The position numbers and the translations under genes are program-made. Below are positions 34,145 to 43,745 of a stretch of 64,000 nt of DNA, one piece after another; positions within the stretch are counted from its first letter, which is position 1, and each line of letters starts with the position of its first letter. The notes below the pieces were generated by a model. That model worked only from the letters and a program-made list of their open reading frames with translations, made no database searches and was not told where the DNA came from. The DNA comes from Hymenobacter aranciens. GTDB taxonomy: Bacteria > Bacteroidota > Bacteroidia > Cytophagales > Hymenobacteraceae. The stretch spans positions 310,001 to 374,000 of the forward strand of contig NZ_JAUQSY010000002.1 in NCBI RefSeq assembly GCF_030580865.1, written 5' to 3'.

Positions 34145-36424
34145 CTAGTTGGCGTTGCCGGCGCGGAACACCGTCCAGCTCACGCCATCTGAGATGATGG
34201 TGACGGACTTGCTGCTGCCGCCCGCGTAGAGCGTGTAGGTAGCGGCGCCGGTGCTCCCTTCGTCGGCCGCATCGAAGAACACGTTGCCGCCGCCCTCCAC
34301 TCCCAGGTAGGCCGGGCGCGAGGGGTAAGTGGCGCCGTTGGCACTGCTGGTCACGTTGCGCACGTAGTACACGCGGCCGGGGCAGCTGGCGGGGGCCGGC
34401 AGCAGGTAGTAGTCGCTGCCGGCGGTGGGGGCCAGGGTGAGGTAGCTGGCGGCGTAGCTGCTGAAGCGCGTGCCCGCGCCGCTGCCCGCCAGGTTGCGGG
34501 CCACGCCCACGGCCACCGTGCCGGCCACCTGCAGGGTGCTGCTGGGGGCGGTGGTGCCCACGCCCACGTTCCCACTGTTGCTAATGCTGAGGCGCTTGCC
34601 GAAGCCGGTGTAGAAGTCGAGGCCGTACTGGTTGGGGTTGCCGGCGCTGCGGGCCGAGCCCAGGCCCTCGCCCGTGCCGCTGCCGCCAAACACCAGGTCG
34701 GGGGCGGTGCCGGTGTTGGTGCCGGCCACGCCCACGCTCACCGTGCCGTCGTTGCCGATGGTAAGGCGCTTTACGCTGCTGGTGTAGAAGTCGAGGCCGA
34801 GCTGGTTGGGGCTGCCCGCAGCCCGCGCCGAGCCGATGCCCTCGCCATAGCCCGCGCCGCCAAAGGAGAGGTCGGGGCCGGTGCCGGCGTTGGTGCCGGC
34901 CAGGCCCAGGCTCACGTTGCCGGCACCCGTCCAGCGCAGGGCCGGGCTGATGGTGGTGCCGTCGGTGGTGGCGCCCAGCGCGCCGCCGCTGTAGCCATAC
35001 AGCAGGGGGCCGTCGTAGGTGGCGCTGTAGGTCAGGGCGTGGTTGTTGTCGTTGGCGGTGCGCAGGCGCAGCATATTGTTGTTCAGCGTCAGGGGCTGGG
35101 TGGCGGTGTGGTTGCCCAGGTTGTCGCCCAGGGTGCTGGCGGCGGCGCTGCCCAGGGTGCCGTCGGCAGCGGTGGTCACCACGCCGGCCGTGGTCAGCCC
35201 CCGCAGACGGGCGCCGCCGTCCACGTCGAGCATAGCCGTGGGGGCGGTGGTGCCGATGCCCACGCTACCGTCGTTGGTGATGGCGACACGGTTGAGGCCA
35301 CCGGCGAAGAAGTCGAGGCCATTTTGGTTGCCGCCGCTGGTGCGCTTGCTGGCAATAAACTCGCTGCTGCCGCCCGAGGCCCCGAAGAACAGGCCGGTGG
35401 CGCTGTTGCCAGTGCCGTCGTTGGTGCCGTTGGCATCCACGCGCAAGGTGCCGCGCACCACGGCGGCCCCGTTCACATCGAGCCGCTGGGCGGGCGTCGT
35501 GGTGCCGATGCCCACGCGTTGGCTGGTGCCCAGCACAATGGTGTTGCTTTGGGTGGGTCGGGCGGCGGTGCCCAATGCCACGGTGTTGGTCAGGCCATCC
35601 ACGTTGGGGCCGGCGTTTTGGCCCACGGCCACGTTGCTACCACCCGTGACGTTGGCCTGCCCCGCGCTGATGCCCACAAACACGTTGTTGTTGCCGCTGG
35701 TGTTCTGGTCGCCGGCACTGCTGCCCACAAACACGTTGCCGCCCCCGCCCACGTTACTCACCCCGCTCCGTTGGCCCACAAACGCGTTGTTGCTCCCGGT
35801 GGTCGTGCCCTGGCCGCTGCGATAGCCACTAAACACGTTGTCATTGCCCGAGGTCAGGAACTGGCCGCTGCTGTTGCCCATGAAGGTATTGCCGCTGCCG
35901 CCGCCGCTGGCCGCGCCGCTGTTCACGCCCAGGTACACGTTGCTGCTGCTGTTGGTGCTGCCCGCCCCCGCCCGGTAGCCCAGGTAGATGCTGTTGCCGG
36001 CCGTGTTCTGGCCCAGGTTGAGGCCGCCGTCGGCCCGCACGCCCACACCCACGGCCGTGCCCACGCTGGCGCCGGTGCCGGTGAGGGCCTGGCCTTGCAG
36101 GTTCAGGGCCTGGGTGGCGGTGTGGTTGCCGAGGTTGTCGCCGGCGCGGGCCTTGTCGGGGATAAACACCCAGACCGCCCCGGTGTGGTAGTAGAAGCCG
36201 GCGCGGGGGCTGGTCTGGTACACCAGGAGGCCGGCGGGCGGCGCGGCAATGGCCACGCGGGTGGCCGAGTCCATGCGCGGGATGAGCAAGCCCTTGCCCG
36301 TGGCCGTGATGTCGAGGGCGGCGGCAGCATCGGGCGTGGCGGTGCCCACGCCCACGCTCTGGGCCCGGGCCATAGCAGGCAGCAGGCCAGCCAGCAGCGC
36401 TGGCAGCAGTAAACGGTGTTTCAT
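34145..36424 (-). CDS. Tail-fibre/adhesin-like exported protein with YadA-like head repeats
   Basis: 759 residues from the ATG at 36422-36424 (MKHRLLLPALLAGLLPAMARAQ signal peptide). N-terminal VGVGTATPDAAAALDI and GLLIPRMDSATR, then LVYQTSPRAGFYYHTG. A DNLGNHTATQ module is followed by NS.YLGYRAGAGSTNSSSNVY-type repeats (about 130-290) resembling YadA heads, then VGIGTTTPAQRLDVNG, GLDFYTS.VKRLTIGNDGTV modules, and a C-terminal module shared with the 12.8-kb protein (SYLTLAPTAGSDYYLLP...GRVYYVRN...IISDGVSW). No S74 or T9SS tail. Unlike the other large family members, no 18-bp dyad lies at the 22-bp position upstream of its candidate -7 (36429-36436). Confidence 0.8.
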   Translation of the reverse strand: MKHRLLLPALLAGLLPAMARAQSVGVGTATPDAAAALDITATGKGLLIPRMDSATRVAIAAPPAGLLVYQTSPRAGFYYHTGAVWVFIPDKARAGDNLGNHTATQALNLQGQALTGTGASVGTAVGVGVRADGGLNLGQNTAGNSIYLGYRAGAGSTNSSSNVYLGVNSGAASGGGSGNTFMGNSSGQFLTSGNDNVFSGYRSGQGTTTGSNNAFVGQRSGVSNVGGGGNVFVGSSAGDQNTSGNNNVFVGISAGQANVTGGSNVAVGQNAGPNVDGLTNTVALGTAARPTQSNTIVLGTSQRVGIGTTTPAQRLDVNGAAVVRGTLRVDANGTNDGTGNSATGLFFGASGGSSEFIASKRTSGGNQNGLDFFAGGLNRVAITNDGSVGIGTTAPTAMLDVDGGARLRGLTTAGVVTTAADGTLGSAAASTLGDNLGNHTATQPLTLNNNMLRLRTANDNNHALTYSATYDGPLLYGYSGGALGATTDGTTISPALRWTGAGNVSLGLAGTNAGTGPDLSFGGAGYGEGIGSARAAGSPNQLGLDFYTSSVKRLTIGNDGTVSVGVAGTNTGTAPDLVFGGSGTGEGLGSARSAGNPNQYGLDFYTGFGKRLSISNSGNVGVGTTAPSSTLQVAGTVAVGVARNLAGSGAGTRFSSYAASYLTLAPTAGSDYYLLPAPASCPGRVYYVRNVTSSANGATYPSRPAYLGVEGGGNVFFDAADEGSTGAATYTLYAGGSSKSVTIISDGVSWTVFRAGNAN

Positions 36425-36528
36425 AGGCTAAAGGTCGGGCTTTTTTTGCGTTTGGCAAGCCCCCGGCCGCCGGGCCGGGCGGCCGGGCGGCCCGCGCCTG
36501 TACCCCGCAGGCACCCGGCTGCGCTAGG

Positions 36529-36576
36529 CTAGCATCAACATGCGATACCGCCGCATAGCCCCCGCGCCGACCTTTG
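36529..36576 (+). promoter_or_regulatory. Second-type 18-mer plus -7 promoter of the 36.6-kb T9SS gene
   Basis: CTAGCATCAACATGCGAT at 36529-36546, 22 bp, then GACCTTTG at 36569-36576; 34 bp before the ATG. The 18-mer has a GCAT-N4-ATGC dyad. The same 18-mer at the same distance occurs at 51.0 and 61.2 kb. Confidence 0.75.
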
Positions 36577-36610
36577 TACCCGTATTCACTTCCCTACTCC
36601 CCCTGTTCAC

Positions 36611-38758
36611 ATGAAACACCTCTTCTTATGCCTGCTGGCCGCCCTGCTGCTGGGCGCCGGCCCCGCCTGGGCCCTCACCCCCCTGAGTAACGTGGTAGTG
36701 ACCAACGGTCAAACCACCACCTTCACCGGCGCCGCCGTGGCGGCCGATAACAACTACTATTCGTACATCGAAATCCAGAGCGGCGGCACGGGCGTGTTCA
36801 ACGACGCCGAGTACGTGAGCCAGCTGCTGGTACGCACTGGCGGCACCCTCGTGTTTGGCAGCTTGGGCCAGGTGCGCACGCCCGGCGTCACGGCCTCCGA
36901 GCCGCCGACGCCCAGCATCACGCTGGAGCCGGGTGCTGCTGTGCAGCTGGCCACGCCGGCCGGCCTGCCCTTTGCGCAAGGGGACTATTTTACCAATAGC
37001 TCTGGTGGAAACATACCCAGCACTGCCTATACCCTCACCCTCAGCCCGGACGCGCGCTACACCTTCAATGGCACCACGGCCCAGACCACGGCCGCGCCCG
37101 CGCCCCGGCCCTCGGGCGGCACGGCGGCTGCTTCGGCCAATGGCGTGGCTCTGCCCGCCACGGTGGGCCGCCTCACCCTCAGCAACAGTGCCGGCCTCAC
37201 GCTGGTCAACAGCACCGGCGTCAGCCAGGAGCTGCACCTCACCAATGGGCAGCTTACCCTGGGCTCGGGTGCCACGCTCACGCTGCTGAGCAGCGCCGCC
37301 GGCACGGCCCTGGCCGAAAACCAGGGCGGCGGCACCCTCCTCGGCCCCCTCACCGTGCAGCGGTACATCGATGGCAGCCGCAACGCCGGCGTGGGCTACC
37401 GCCACCTCAGCGCCCCCCTGGGCGGCACCACCGTGGCCAGCTTCGCCAACGGCAGCTTCACGCCCCGCGTGAACCCGGCCTACAACACCAACCCGGCCGC
37501 CGTGCCGGCCGCCAGCTTCCCCACTGTCTTCTCCTACCGCGAGGCCCGGGTGGGCGGCGCCGTGGGCCCGGTGGGCTTCGACCAGGGTTGGGAGTCGCCC
37601 AACGCCCTCAGCGACTTCCTGTCGCTGGGCCTGGGCTACACCGTGCACACGCCGGCCGGCGGCACCATGAGCTTCACGGGCTCGCTGGCCACGGCCACCA
37701 TCAACCGCACCGGCCTGGGCCACACCGCCGCCGGGGGCTACCACCTGCTGGGCAACCCCTACCCCGCCCCCCTCGACTGGGACCTGACGGCCGCCGCCAC
37801 TACCGGCATGAACCGCACGCTGTACGTCTTCAAGAGCACCGGCCCCTACACCGGCTTCTACACCACCTACCTGCCCAGTGCCCCCACCGGCGCCAACACC
37901 GGCAGCCGCACCGTGCCCGTGGGCCAGGGCTTCTTCGTGTATAACCCCACCCTGGGCACCACCGGGCAGGTGAGCTTCCTGCCCAGCCAGGCCTACACCA
38001 GCGTCGATGCTGCCGCCGCCCCCGCCGTGCAGCGCTCCACCGCCGACCTGCGCCCCTACCTGCGCCTCACCCTGCACGATGCCGCCGCCACCCAGCAGCA
38101 CGAAACCCTGGTGTACTTCGACCCCGCCGCCACCGCCGGCCTCGACAACGACTTCGACAGCCCCTTCCTGCCCGGCCCCGGCCAGCCCCTGAGCCTCAGC
38201 ACCGAGCTGGCCGGCCAGCAATACAGCACCAACGGCCTGCCCGCCCTCGGCACTACCGATGTGACCGTGCCCCTGCGCCTGAGCGCCACCGCCGCCGGCC
38301 TCTACCAGCTGCAGGTGGCCGCCCTGGCCCACCTGCCCGCCGGCACCCGCGCCTACCTGCTCGATGCCACCGCCGGCACCCGCCAGGAGCTTACGGCCAC
38401 CAGCACCATCGGCGTGGCCCTGCCCGCCGGCCAGCCGGTAGCCGGCCGCTACAGCCTGCTGTTCAGCAGCGCCGCCGCGCCCCTGGCCAGCGCTCCCGCC
38501 GCCCTGGCCGCCCTGGCCAGCCTCTACCCCAACCCCGCCAGCGGCACCGCTACCCTGCGCCTGCCCGCCGCCCTGCGCGCCGGCCAGCCCACCACCGTGC
38601 GCGTGCTCGACGCCCTGGGCCGCGTGGTAGCCACCGCCACCCAGCCCGCCGCTGCCGCCGAGTTCACCCTGCCCCTCACGGGCCTGGCCCCCGGCACCTA
38701 CACCGTGCAGGCCCAGGCCGCCGGCGGCACCGTGGCGCGCCGCCTCACGGTGCAGTAG
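36611..38758 (+). CDS. T9SS type A sorted surface/secreted protein
   Basis: 715 residues from the ATG at 36611 (MKHLFLCLLAALLLGAGPAWA signal peptide). The first 170 residues (NVVVTNGQTTTFTGAAVAAD...IEIQSGGTGVFND) look like a beta-helix start. The middle contains GYRHLSAPLGGTTVASF and GGYHLLGNPYPAPLDWDL, a module common in large Bacteroidota T9SS cargo. The end (SLYPNPASGTATLRLP...VRVLDALGRVV...LAPGTYTVQA...RRLTVQ) is a type A sorting domain, so export is by T9SS with CTD removal. Paralogue of the 48657-50876 gene. Substrate unknown. Confidence 0.85.
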   Translation: MKHLFLCLLAALLLGAGPAWALTPLSNVVVTNGQTTTFTGAAVAADNNYYSYIEIQSGGTGVFNDAEYVSQLLVRTGGTLVFGSLGQVRTPGVTASEPPTPSITLEPGAAVQLATPAGLPFAQGDYFTNSSGGNIPSTAYTLTLSPDARYTFNGTTAQTTAAPAPRPSGGTAAASANGVALPATVGRLTLSNSAGLTLVNSTGVSQELHLTNGQLTLGSGATLTLLSSAAGTALAENQGGGTLLGPLTVQRYIDGSRNAGVGYRHLSAPLGGTTVASFANGSFTPRVNPAYNTNPAAVPAASFPTVFSYREARVGGAVGPVGFDQGWESPNALSDFLSLGLGYTVHTPAGGTMSFTGSLATATINRTGLGHTAAGGYHLLGNPYPAPLDWDLTAAATTGMNRTLYVFKSTGPYTGFYTTYLPSAPTGANTGSRTVPVGQGFFVYNPTLGTTGQVSFLPSQAYTSVDAAAAPAVQRSTADLRPYLRLTLHDAAATQQHETLVYFDPAATAGLDNDFDSPFLPGPGQPLSLSTELAGQQYSTNGLPALGTTDVTVPLRLSATAAGLYQLQVAALAHLPAGTRAYLLDATAGTRQELTATSTIGVALPAGQPVAGRYSLLFSSAAAPLASAPAALAALASLYPNPASGTATLRLPAALRAGQPTTVRVLDALGRVVATATQPAAAAEFTLPLTGLAPGTYTVQAQAAGGTVARRLTVQ

Positions 38759-38788
38759 CCGCCCCGGCCGCCGCTGCCCCCTTGCATC

Positions 38789-38818
38789 AGCCGCCCCCTG
38801 CCCCGGGGGCGGCTTTTT
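38789..38818 (+). terminator. Terminator of the 36.6-kb T9SS gene
   Basis: 10-bp stem AGCCGCCCCC/GGGGGCGGCT (38789-38798 with 38805-38814) followed by TTTT. Confidence 0.85.
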
Positions 38819-38838
38819 GCGGCCCCTGCCCCCCAGCA

Positions 38839-38874
38839 AAACAGCCGTGCCCCCCCCCGGGAGCACGGCTGTTT
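38839..38874 (-). terminator. Terminator of the 38.9-kb tail-fibre gene
   Basis: 12-bp stem AAACAGCCGTGC (38839-38850) with GCACGGCTGTTT (38863-38874), followed by TTTT on the minus strand. Confidence 0.75.
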
Positions 38875-38912
38875 GCGTGTAGAACGGCGGTGGGCCGCCG
38901 GCCCCGCTCTTA

Positions 38913-41900
38913 CTATTCTACCTTATTAATAGTATAGTTCACCCGCACCCCGCGCAGGGTGAGGCCGTTGGTATTCACGGCCCCGAAGCTCACGCGCACC
39001 GAGTAGGTGTTGTTGTCGTTGTCGACGGTGGTGGCAATGGTGGCCGAATTTACGGAGGTATAGCCTGGGGTGCCGCTGCTAGCCGCCGTGGTTAGCGTCG
39101 TACGATTGGCACTGCTGGTGGCCGTGTATGTAATCAGGTCCGCCGTCAGGTTGGGGGTCACAAAGTCGTAGCCCAGCAGCGTGATGCTGGTGATGACGGC
39201 GCCCTGCGGCAGGTGCACCGGCGCCCGGAACGCCGGGGTGGTGCCGTTGGTGGGGTAGAATTCATCGGTGCTGCCGTCGATGGCAGTACCAACGGTGCCG
39301 TTCTCGGCCTTGAAGTCGAAGCCGCCCAGCATGAGCGACTTGGGGCGGGCCGCGGCGTAGGTGTAGCTGTTGGCGGCCGGAATGCGCACGTCGCCCACCA
39401 CCTCCAGCTTGGCCGCCGGCGCCGTGGTGCCGATGCCCACGTTGCCGCTCACCGTGGCCGGGCCCGTGATGGTGGTGGCCCCGGTGATGCCCACGGTGCC
39501 CGTCACGGTCGTCGGGCCGGTCAGGGTCAGGGCCCCGGTGCTGTTGCCGATGCTGGTGGCGGCCGTGCCGCTGGTGTTCACCGCCGTGGTGCCCGTCACG
39601 GTGGTGCTGCCGCTGATGCCGGTGCTGCCCCCGCTGCGCCCGATGCTCACCGCCCCGCTGCCCGTGCCGGTGCCGATGCTGGTGGTGGCCGCCCCGGTGC
39701 CGGTGTTGATATTCGTGTTGCCGGCCACCGTCACCGGGCCATACAGGAAGGTGTCGCCGCCCACGCGCCCGATGCTCACGGTGCCGCTGGTGGCGCCGGT
39801 GCCAATGTTGGTGCCCGCCGTGCCGGTGGTGTTGATGTTGGTAGCGCCCGCCACCGTGGCCCCGCCGGTGGCCGTGAGCAGCCCGCCCACCGTGCCGGTG
39901 CCCGCCACGTTGAAGTTGCTGTTGGCCTGCGGGGTGGTCTGGTTCTGGATGAAGTCGGTGCCGCTGGGGGCGGCCGTGGTGCTCAGGATGCCGCTGGCGT
40001 CGGCCGTCACCAGGCGCGTGCCGGTGCCCACCAGCGAGCCGAGGCTCACGGCCCCGGTGTTGCTAATGGCCAGGCGGTTGGTGTTGGCCGTGTAGAAGTC
40101 CAGCCCATACTGGTTGCCGCCGCTGGTGCGCTTGCTGGCAATGCCCTCAAACGAGGCCGAGGAGCCGTTGCCGAAATACAGGGCCGCGTTGGTGCTCAGG
40201 CCGCCGTTGTTGGTGTCGTTGGCATCCACGCGCACGGTGCTGCGGCTCCAGATGGAGCCATTCACGTCGAGCCGGGCGCCGGGCGTGGGGGTGCCGATGC
40301 CCACGTTGCCGCCCACCAGGGCGTCGCCGCTGATGCGGAAGCCGCCGGCCTGGTTGGTGCTGGTCTGGTTCTGGATGAAGCTGGTGCCGGTGGCAGCAAT
40401 GGCCTGGGTGCTGCCGTCGGGGAAGGTGAGCACGCTGCCCGCGCCCGTGAACTTGATGCCGCCGGCCACCTCCAGCTTCTCGGTGGGGGCGCTGGTGCCG
40501 ATGCCCACGTTGGCGTTGTTGCCCAGCACCACCGAGTTGCTGGCGGTTACCACGGCATTGGCCCCCACGGCGGTGGTGTTGGTGAGGGCATCGCTGCCGG
40601 TGGCCGGGCCGCTACCGGCACCCAGGGCCGTGTTGCTGCTGCCCGTGTCGTTGTAGCGCCCCGCCTGGAGGCCCACGAAGGTGTTGTTGTTGCCCGTGGT
40701 GGTGCCCCGGCCGCTTTGCGTGCCCGTAAAGGTGTTGCCGCTGCCGCTGGTGTTGACGAAGCCGCTCTGGTTGCCGGTGAAGGCGTTGTTGGAGCCGCTG
40801 GTATTCACCACCCCACTCTGGTAGCCCAGGAACACGTTGAAGCTGCCCGTCTCGTTTTCGCGGCCGCTCTCGTAGCCGGTAAAGGTGTTGGCCCCGCCCG
40901 TGGTGTTGTCGCGCCCGCTGCGCACGCCCGTCAGGGTGTTGCGGGTGCCGGTCAGCCCGCCGCCGGGCGTGGTGGCCGCCCCGGCCAGGTAGCCCAGGAA
41001 TATGTTGTCGGAGGTGTTCTGCCCGATGTTCAGCCCGCCGTCGGCCCGCACGCCCAGGCCCACGCCCGCAATGCTGCTGCCGCTGCCGGTGAGGGCATTG
41101 CCTTGCAGGTTCAGGGCCTGGGTAGCGGTGTGGTTGCCGAGGTTGTCGCCGGTTACGCCGGCGGGCAGGCTGGTGCTGCTGCTCAGGTTGCCGTTGGCGT
41201 CGGTTACCACCAGGCCCGCCGTGGCCAGGCCCCGCAGGCGGGTGCTGCCGGCCACGTCGAGGGTGGCGGTGGGGCTGCTGGTGCCGATGCCCACGCTGCT
41301 GCCGCCCTCGCCCATCACCGTGGTGCCGCGCAGGTAGTTCTTGCCGTCGGAGTAGTTAAACCAGGTGTCGTTGCCGCCGCCGCCGGGCAGGCGCACGGTG
41401 CCGCTGGCCACGTCGAGGGTGCCCTGCGGGTTGGTGGTGCCAATGCCCACGCGGCCGGTAGCCTTCACGGCCAGCAGCGAGGTGCCGGGGGTGTTCTGGG
41501 CCCCCTTGCTCACGTCGAGGGCGAAGGCCCCAGCGTCGCTGCCGTCAATCTTCACCACCACGCCGTGGCTGGCAGCGCCCGTGCCGCCGTTGTAGAACTG
41601 CGCCACGTAGCCCGCCTGGTTGGCGGCCCAGTTCAGCGAGCTGCCCCCGCCGCCGTGGATATACGAGCCAAAGGTGTTGACGCTGGTGTTGGCCAGCTGC
41701 CCACCGGGGCTGGTGGTGCCCACGCCCAGCTGGCCGCCCACGTAGCCGTTGCCCGTCACGTTGGCGCTGCCGTTCACGTCCAGCTTCTGGCTGGGGCTGC
41801 TGGTGCCAATGCCCACGTTGCCGCTATTGGCCACCGAGAGGCGGGGCGTGAAGTTGGTGTAGATGTCTACGCCGAAGCCATTGGGGCCGCCCGCGCGGTT

Positions 41901-43436
41901 GGCCCCGATGCCCTCGCCGCTGCCGGCGCTGCCAAACACCACCCCCTTAAGCGGGCTGCTACCGGTGAAGGTGCCGGTGTTGGCGTTGGCGGCGTCCACA
42001 AACACGGTGCTGGTGGCCGCCAGCCGGTCGGCCGTGCCGGTGCCGCTCACGCGGAAGCCGCCAGTCTGGTCAGCGGCCGTCTGGTTCTGGATGAAGTCGG
42101 TGCCGCTGGGGGCCGCCGCGCTGCCCAGGTTGCCCTGGGCATCGGTGGTCACCACGCCGGGCGTGGTCAGGCCGCGCAGGCGGGTGCTGCCGTTCACGTC
42201 GAGGGTGGCAGTGGGGGCGCCGGTGTTCACGCCCACGCTGCCCGCCCCGGCGTAGAGCGCCGTGGCCGGCCCCGCGCTGAAGGCCACGGTGAACTCCAGG
42301 TCGAGGTGCGGTTGCGCACTGGTGCCGACGTACACGGTGCCCCCGTTGTACACGTTGCCGTTATGAGTTGACACCCCGTTGCCGGTGGCCAGCACGAGCG
42401 TGTACACCCCCGCGCCCACCGCCAGCGGCGTCGGCAAGGTCACGGTGGCCGGGCTGCCGGCCGTGAAGGATATCGGCAGGGCGGCCGTCAGGGCAGTGCC
42501 CGCGTTGCCGGCCCCCGTGTAGAGGGTGAGCGTCGTGGCATACGTGTTGCTGGCGCGCAGCGTCACACTGGTGATGGTGGTGGCCGTGTTGAGCGTAAAC
42601 GACTGCCCCAGATTGGCCATGCCGGTGCCCAGGACGTTCACCGCCGTCGCGGTGCCCACCGTGCCCGCCCCGCTGCCGGCGTAGGTCACGCGCAGGTCGC
42701 CCACGGTTTCCTGCCGGGCCGTGGGCGTGCCGGTACCGATGCCCACGCTGCCACCGTTGGTGAGCACAAACTGGTCGGTGCGGTTGCTGTTGCCCGACAG
42801 GTACAGGTTGCCGGCCGTGGTGTAGAAGCCCACGTTGTTGTCGGCGTCGAGCGTGGGGAAGCCGCGCTGAATGCCGTGGCCGGTATTGCCGAAGGCAATG
42901 CCGCCGCCCGTGTTGGCGGTGGTGCCCACTGTGATACGGGCCGAGCCGTCGGTCGTGCGCACGTCGAGCGTGGTGGCCGGGCTGCTGGTGCCCACGCCCA
43001 GCCGGCCCGTGCCGGTCAGGCCCAGGTCGAAACCCGCGGTGGCAATGGTGGTGGCCTGGGTCAGGGTGCCGCCCAGCCCGATGGCCGCGCCGGTTTTGGT
43101 CAGGCCGTTGGTGGCCGTGAGGGCCGCGCCCGCCGCCGTGGCAATCTGCTGCCAGTTGGGGGCGGCCGGCGTGCCGGCATTGTAATAGAAGCCGGGCGTG
43201 CCCCCTGTCTGGAACACGAGCAGGCCGGTGGCCGGCGTGGCAATGGAGGTAGCATCGGCCACGCGGGGCAGCAACAGGCCCTTATCAGAGCTCACAATGT
43301 CGAGGGCCGCCGACACGTCGGGGACGGTGGTGCCGATGCCCACGCCGGGCGTCGTCTGGGCCAGGGCCTGGTAGGCGCCCGGCAGCAGCAGGGCCAGCAG
43401 CAGCGGCAGCCGGCGGGAAGTAGCAGTAGTTGTCAT
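38913..43436 (-). CDS. Giant tail-fibre/adhesin-like exported protein, largest of the family
   Basis: 1507 residues from the ATG at 43434-43436 (MTTTATSRRLPLLLALLLPGAYQALAQ signal peptide). Order: VGIGTTVPDVSAALDI with GLLLPRVADATSIATP, many blocks of the form GNVGIGT.SP.QKLDVNGSANV and GLDFYT.N..RLAISNTG, one DNLGNHTATQALNLQGNALT module, a run of N.F.GYQSG..N.SGSNN repeats (about 880-990) like YadA heads, a set of short TSIG.GTGSGAVSIGRSGG repeats near 1230-1330, and a unique C-terminal beta domain ending RGVRVNYTINKVE. No S74 or T9SS tail. Likely trimeric surface fibre by analogy; function and export unproven. Confidence 0.8.
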   Translation of the reverse strand: MTTTATSRRLPLLLALLLPGAYQALAQTTPGVGIGTTVPDVSAALDIVSSDKGLLLPRVADATSIATPATGLLVFQTGGTPGFYYNAGTPAAPNWQQIATAAGAALTATNGLTKTGAAIGLGGTLTQATTIATAGFDLGLTGTGRLGVGTSSPATTLDVRTTDGSARITVGTTANTGGGIAFGNTGHGIQRGFPTLDADNNVGFYTTAGNLYLSGNSNRTDQFVLTNGGSVGIGTGTPTARQETVGDLRVTYAGSGAGTVGTATAVNVLGTGMANLGQSFTLNTATTITSVTLRASNTYATTLTLYTGAGNAGTALTAALPISFTAGSPATVTLPTPLAVGAGVYTLVLATGNGVSTHNGNVYNGGTVYVGTSAQPHLDLEFTVAFSAGPATALYAGAGSVGVNTGAPTATLDVNGSTRLRGLTTPGVVTTDAQGNLGSAAAPSGTDFIQNQTAADQTGGFRVSGTGTADRLAATSTVFVDAANANTGTFTGSSPLKGVVFGSAGSGEGIGANRAGGPNGFGVDIYTNFTPRLSVANSGNVGIGTSSPSQKLDVNGSANVTGNGYVGGQLGVGTTSPGGQLANTSVNTFGSYIHGGGGSSLNWAANQAGYVAQFYNGGTGAASHGVVVKIDGSDAGAFALDVSKGAQNTPGTSLLAVKATGRVGIGTTNPQGTLDVASGTVRLPGGGGNDTWFNYSDGKNYLRGTTVMGEGGSSVGIGTSSPTATLDVAGSTRLRGLATAGLVVTDANGNLSSSTSLPAGVTGDNLGNHTATQALNLQGNALTGSGSSIAGVGLGVRADGGLNIGQNTSDNIFLGYLAGAATTPGGGLTGTRNTLTGVRSGRDNTTGGANTFTGYESGRENETGSFNVFLGYQSGVVNTSGSNNAFTGNQSGFVNTSGSGNTFTGTQSGRGTTTGNNNTFVGLQAGRYNDTGSSNTALGAGSGPATGSDALTNTTAVGANAVVTASNSVVLGNNANVGIGTSAPTEKLEVAGGIKFTGAGSVLTFPDGSTQAIAATGTSFIQNQTSTNQAGGFRISGDALVGGNVGIGTPTPGARLDVNGSIWSRSTVRVDANDTNNGGLSTNAALYFGNGSSASFEGIASKRTSGGNQYGLDFYTANTNRLAISNTGAVSLGSLVGTGTRLVTADASGILSTTAAPSGTDFIQNQTTPQANSNFNVAGTGTVGGLLTATGGATVAGATNINTTGTAGTNIGTGATSGTVSIGRVGGDTFLYGPVTVAGNTNINTGTGAATTSIGTGTGSGAVSIGRSGGSTGISGSTTVTGTTAVNTSGTAATSIGNSTGALTLTGPTTVTGTVGITGATTITGPATVSGNVGIGTTAPAAKLEVVGDVRIPAANSYTYAAARPKSLMLGGFDFKAENGTVGTAIDGSTDEFYPTNGTTPAFRAPVHLPQGAVITSITLLGYDFVTPNLTADLITYTATSSANRTTLTTAASSGTPGYTSVNSATIATTVDNDNNTYSVRVSFGAVNTNGLTLRGVRVNYTINKVE

Positions 43437-43485
43437 ACTGGGAAGGAAAGGAAGGGGGCGGCCGGAAGGTCGGCCATTCGGGATG

Positions 43486-43533
43486 CAAAGGTCGGTGCCC
43501 CAGCCACCCCGCGCCATGACACAAATGCGTCAT
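43486..43533 (-). promoter_or_regulatory. Dyad-plus--7 promoter of the largest tail-fibre gene
   Basis: ATGACACAAATGCGTCAT at 43516-43533, 22 bp, then minus-strand GACCTTTG at 43486-43493; 49 bp before the ATG. The flanks differ more from the 28.4 and 32.9 kb copies than the dyad does. Confidence 0.75.
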
Positions 43534-43689
43534 TTTTCCAGAGGCAGCCCGGTGCCCGGCACAATGAGGAGCCGCCACTGGCCCGGGCGTTTCGTTCGGC
43601 GGCCGCGCTGGCATCGTTACCGGCATCGTTTGCATAACTTTAGTCGGGGCTCCGGCGGGCTACATGCTCGTTTCCTGCTGCTACTGCGC

Positions 43690-43697
43690 TAGGTTTG
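43690..43697 (+). promoter_or_regulatory. -7 octamer of the pectate lyase gene
   Basis: TAGGTTTG, 48 bp before the ATG at 43746. Neither 18-bp site is found 22 bp upstream. Confidence 0.55.
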
Positions 43698-43745
43698 TGC
43701 GAATTATTGCCATCCTGTCATTACCCACCCAAAATGTCTCAGCCT

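Noticed and set aside
34145..36424. 18-bp dyad promoter for this tail-fibre gene
   Set aside because: The position 22 bp before its candidate -7 element holds only GC-rich sequence without either motif; the nearby 18-mer belongs to the divergent 36.6-kb gene.
24977..43436. Prophage tail region
   Set aside because: The fibre-like proteins all have Sec signal peptides and no capsid, terminase, baseplate or integrase genes are near; S74 and VGIGTT modules also occur in host surface proteins.
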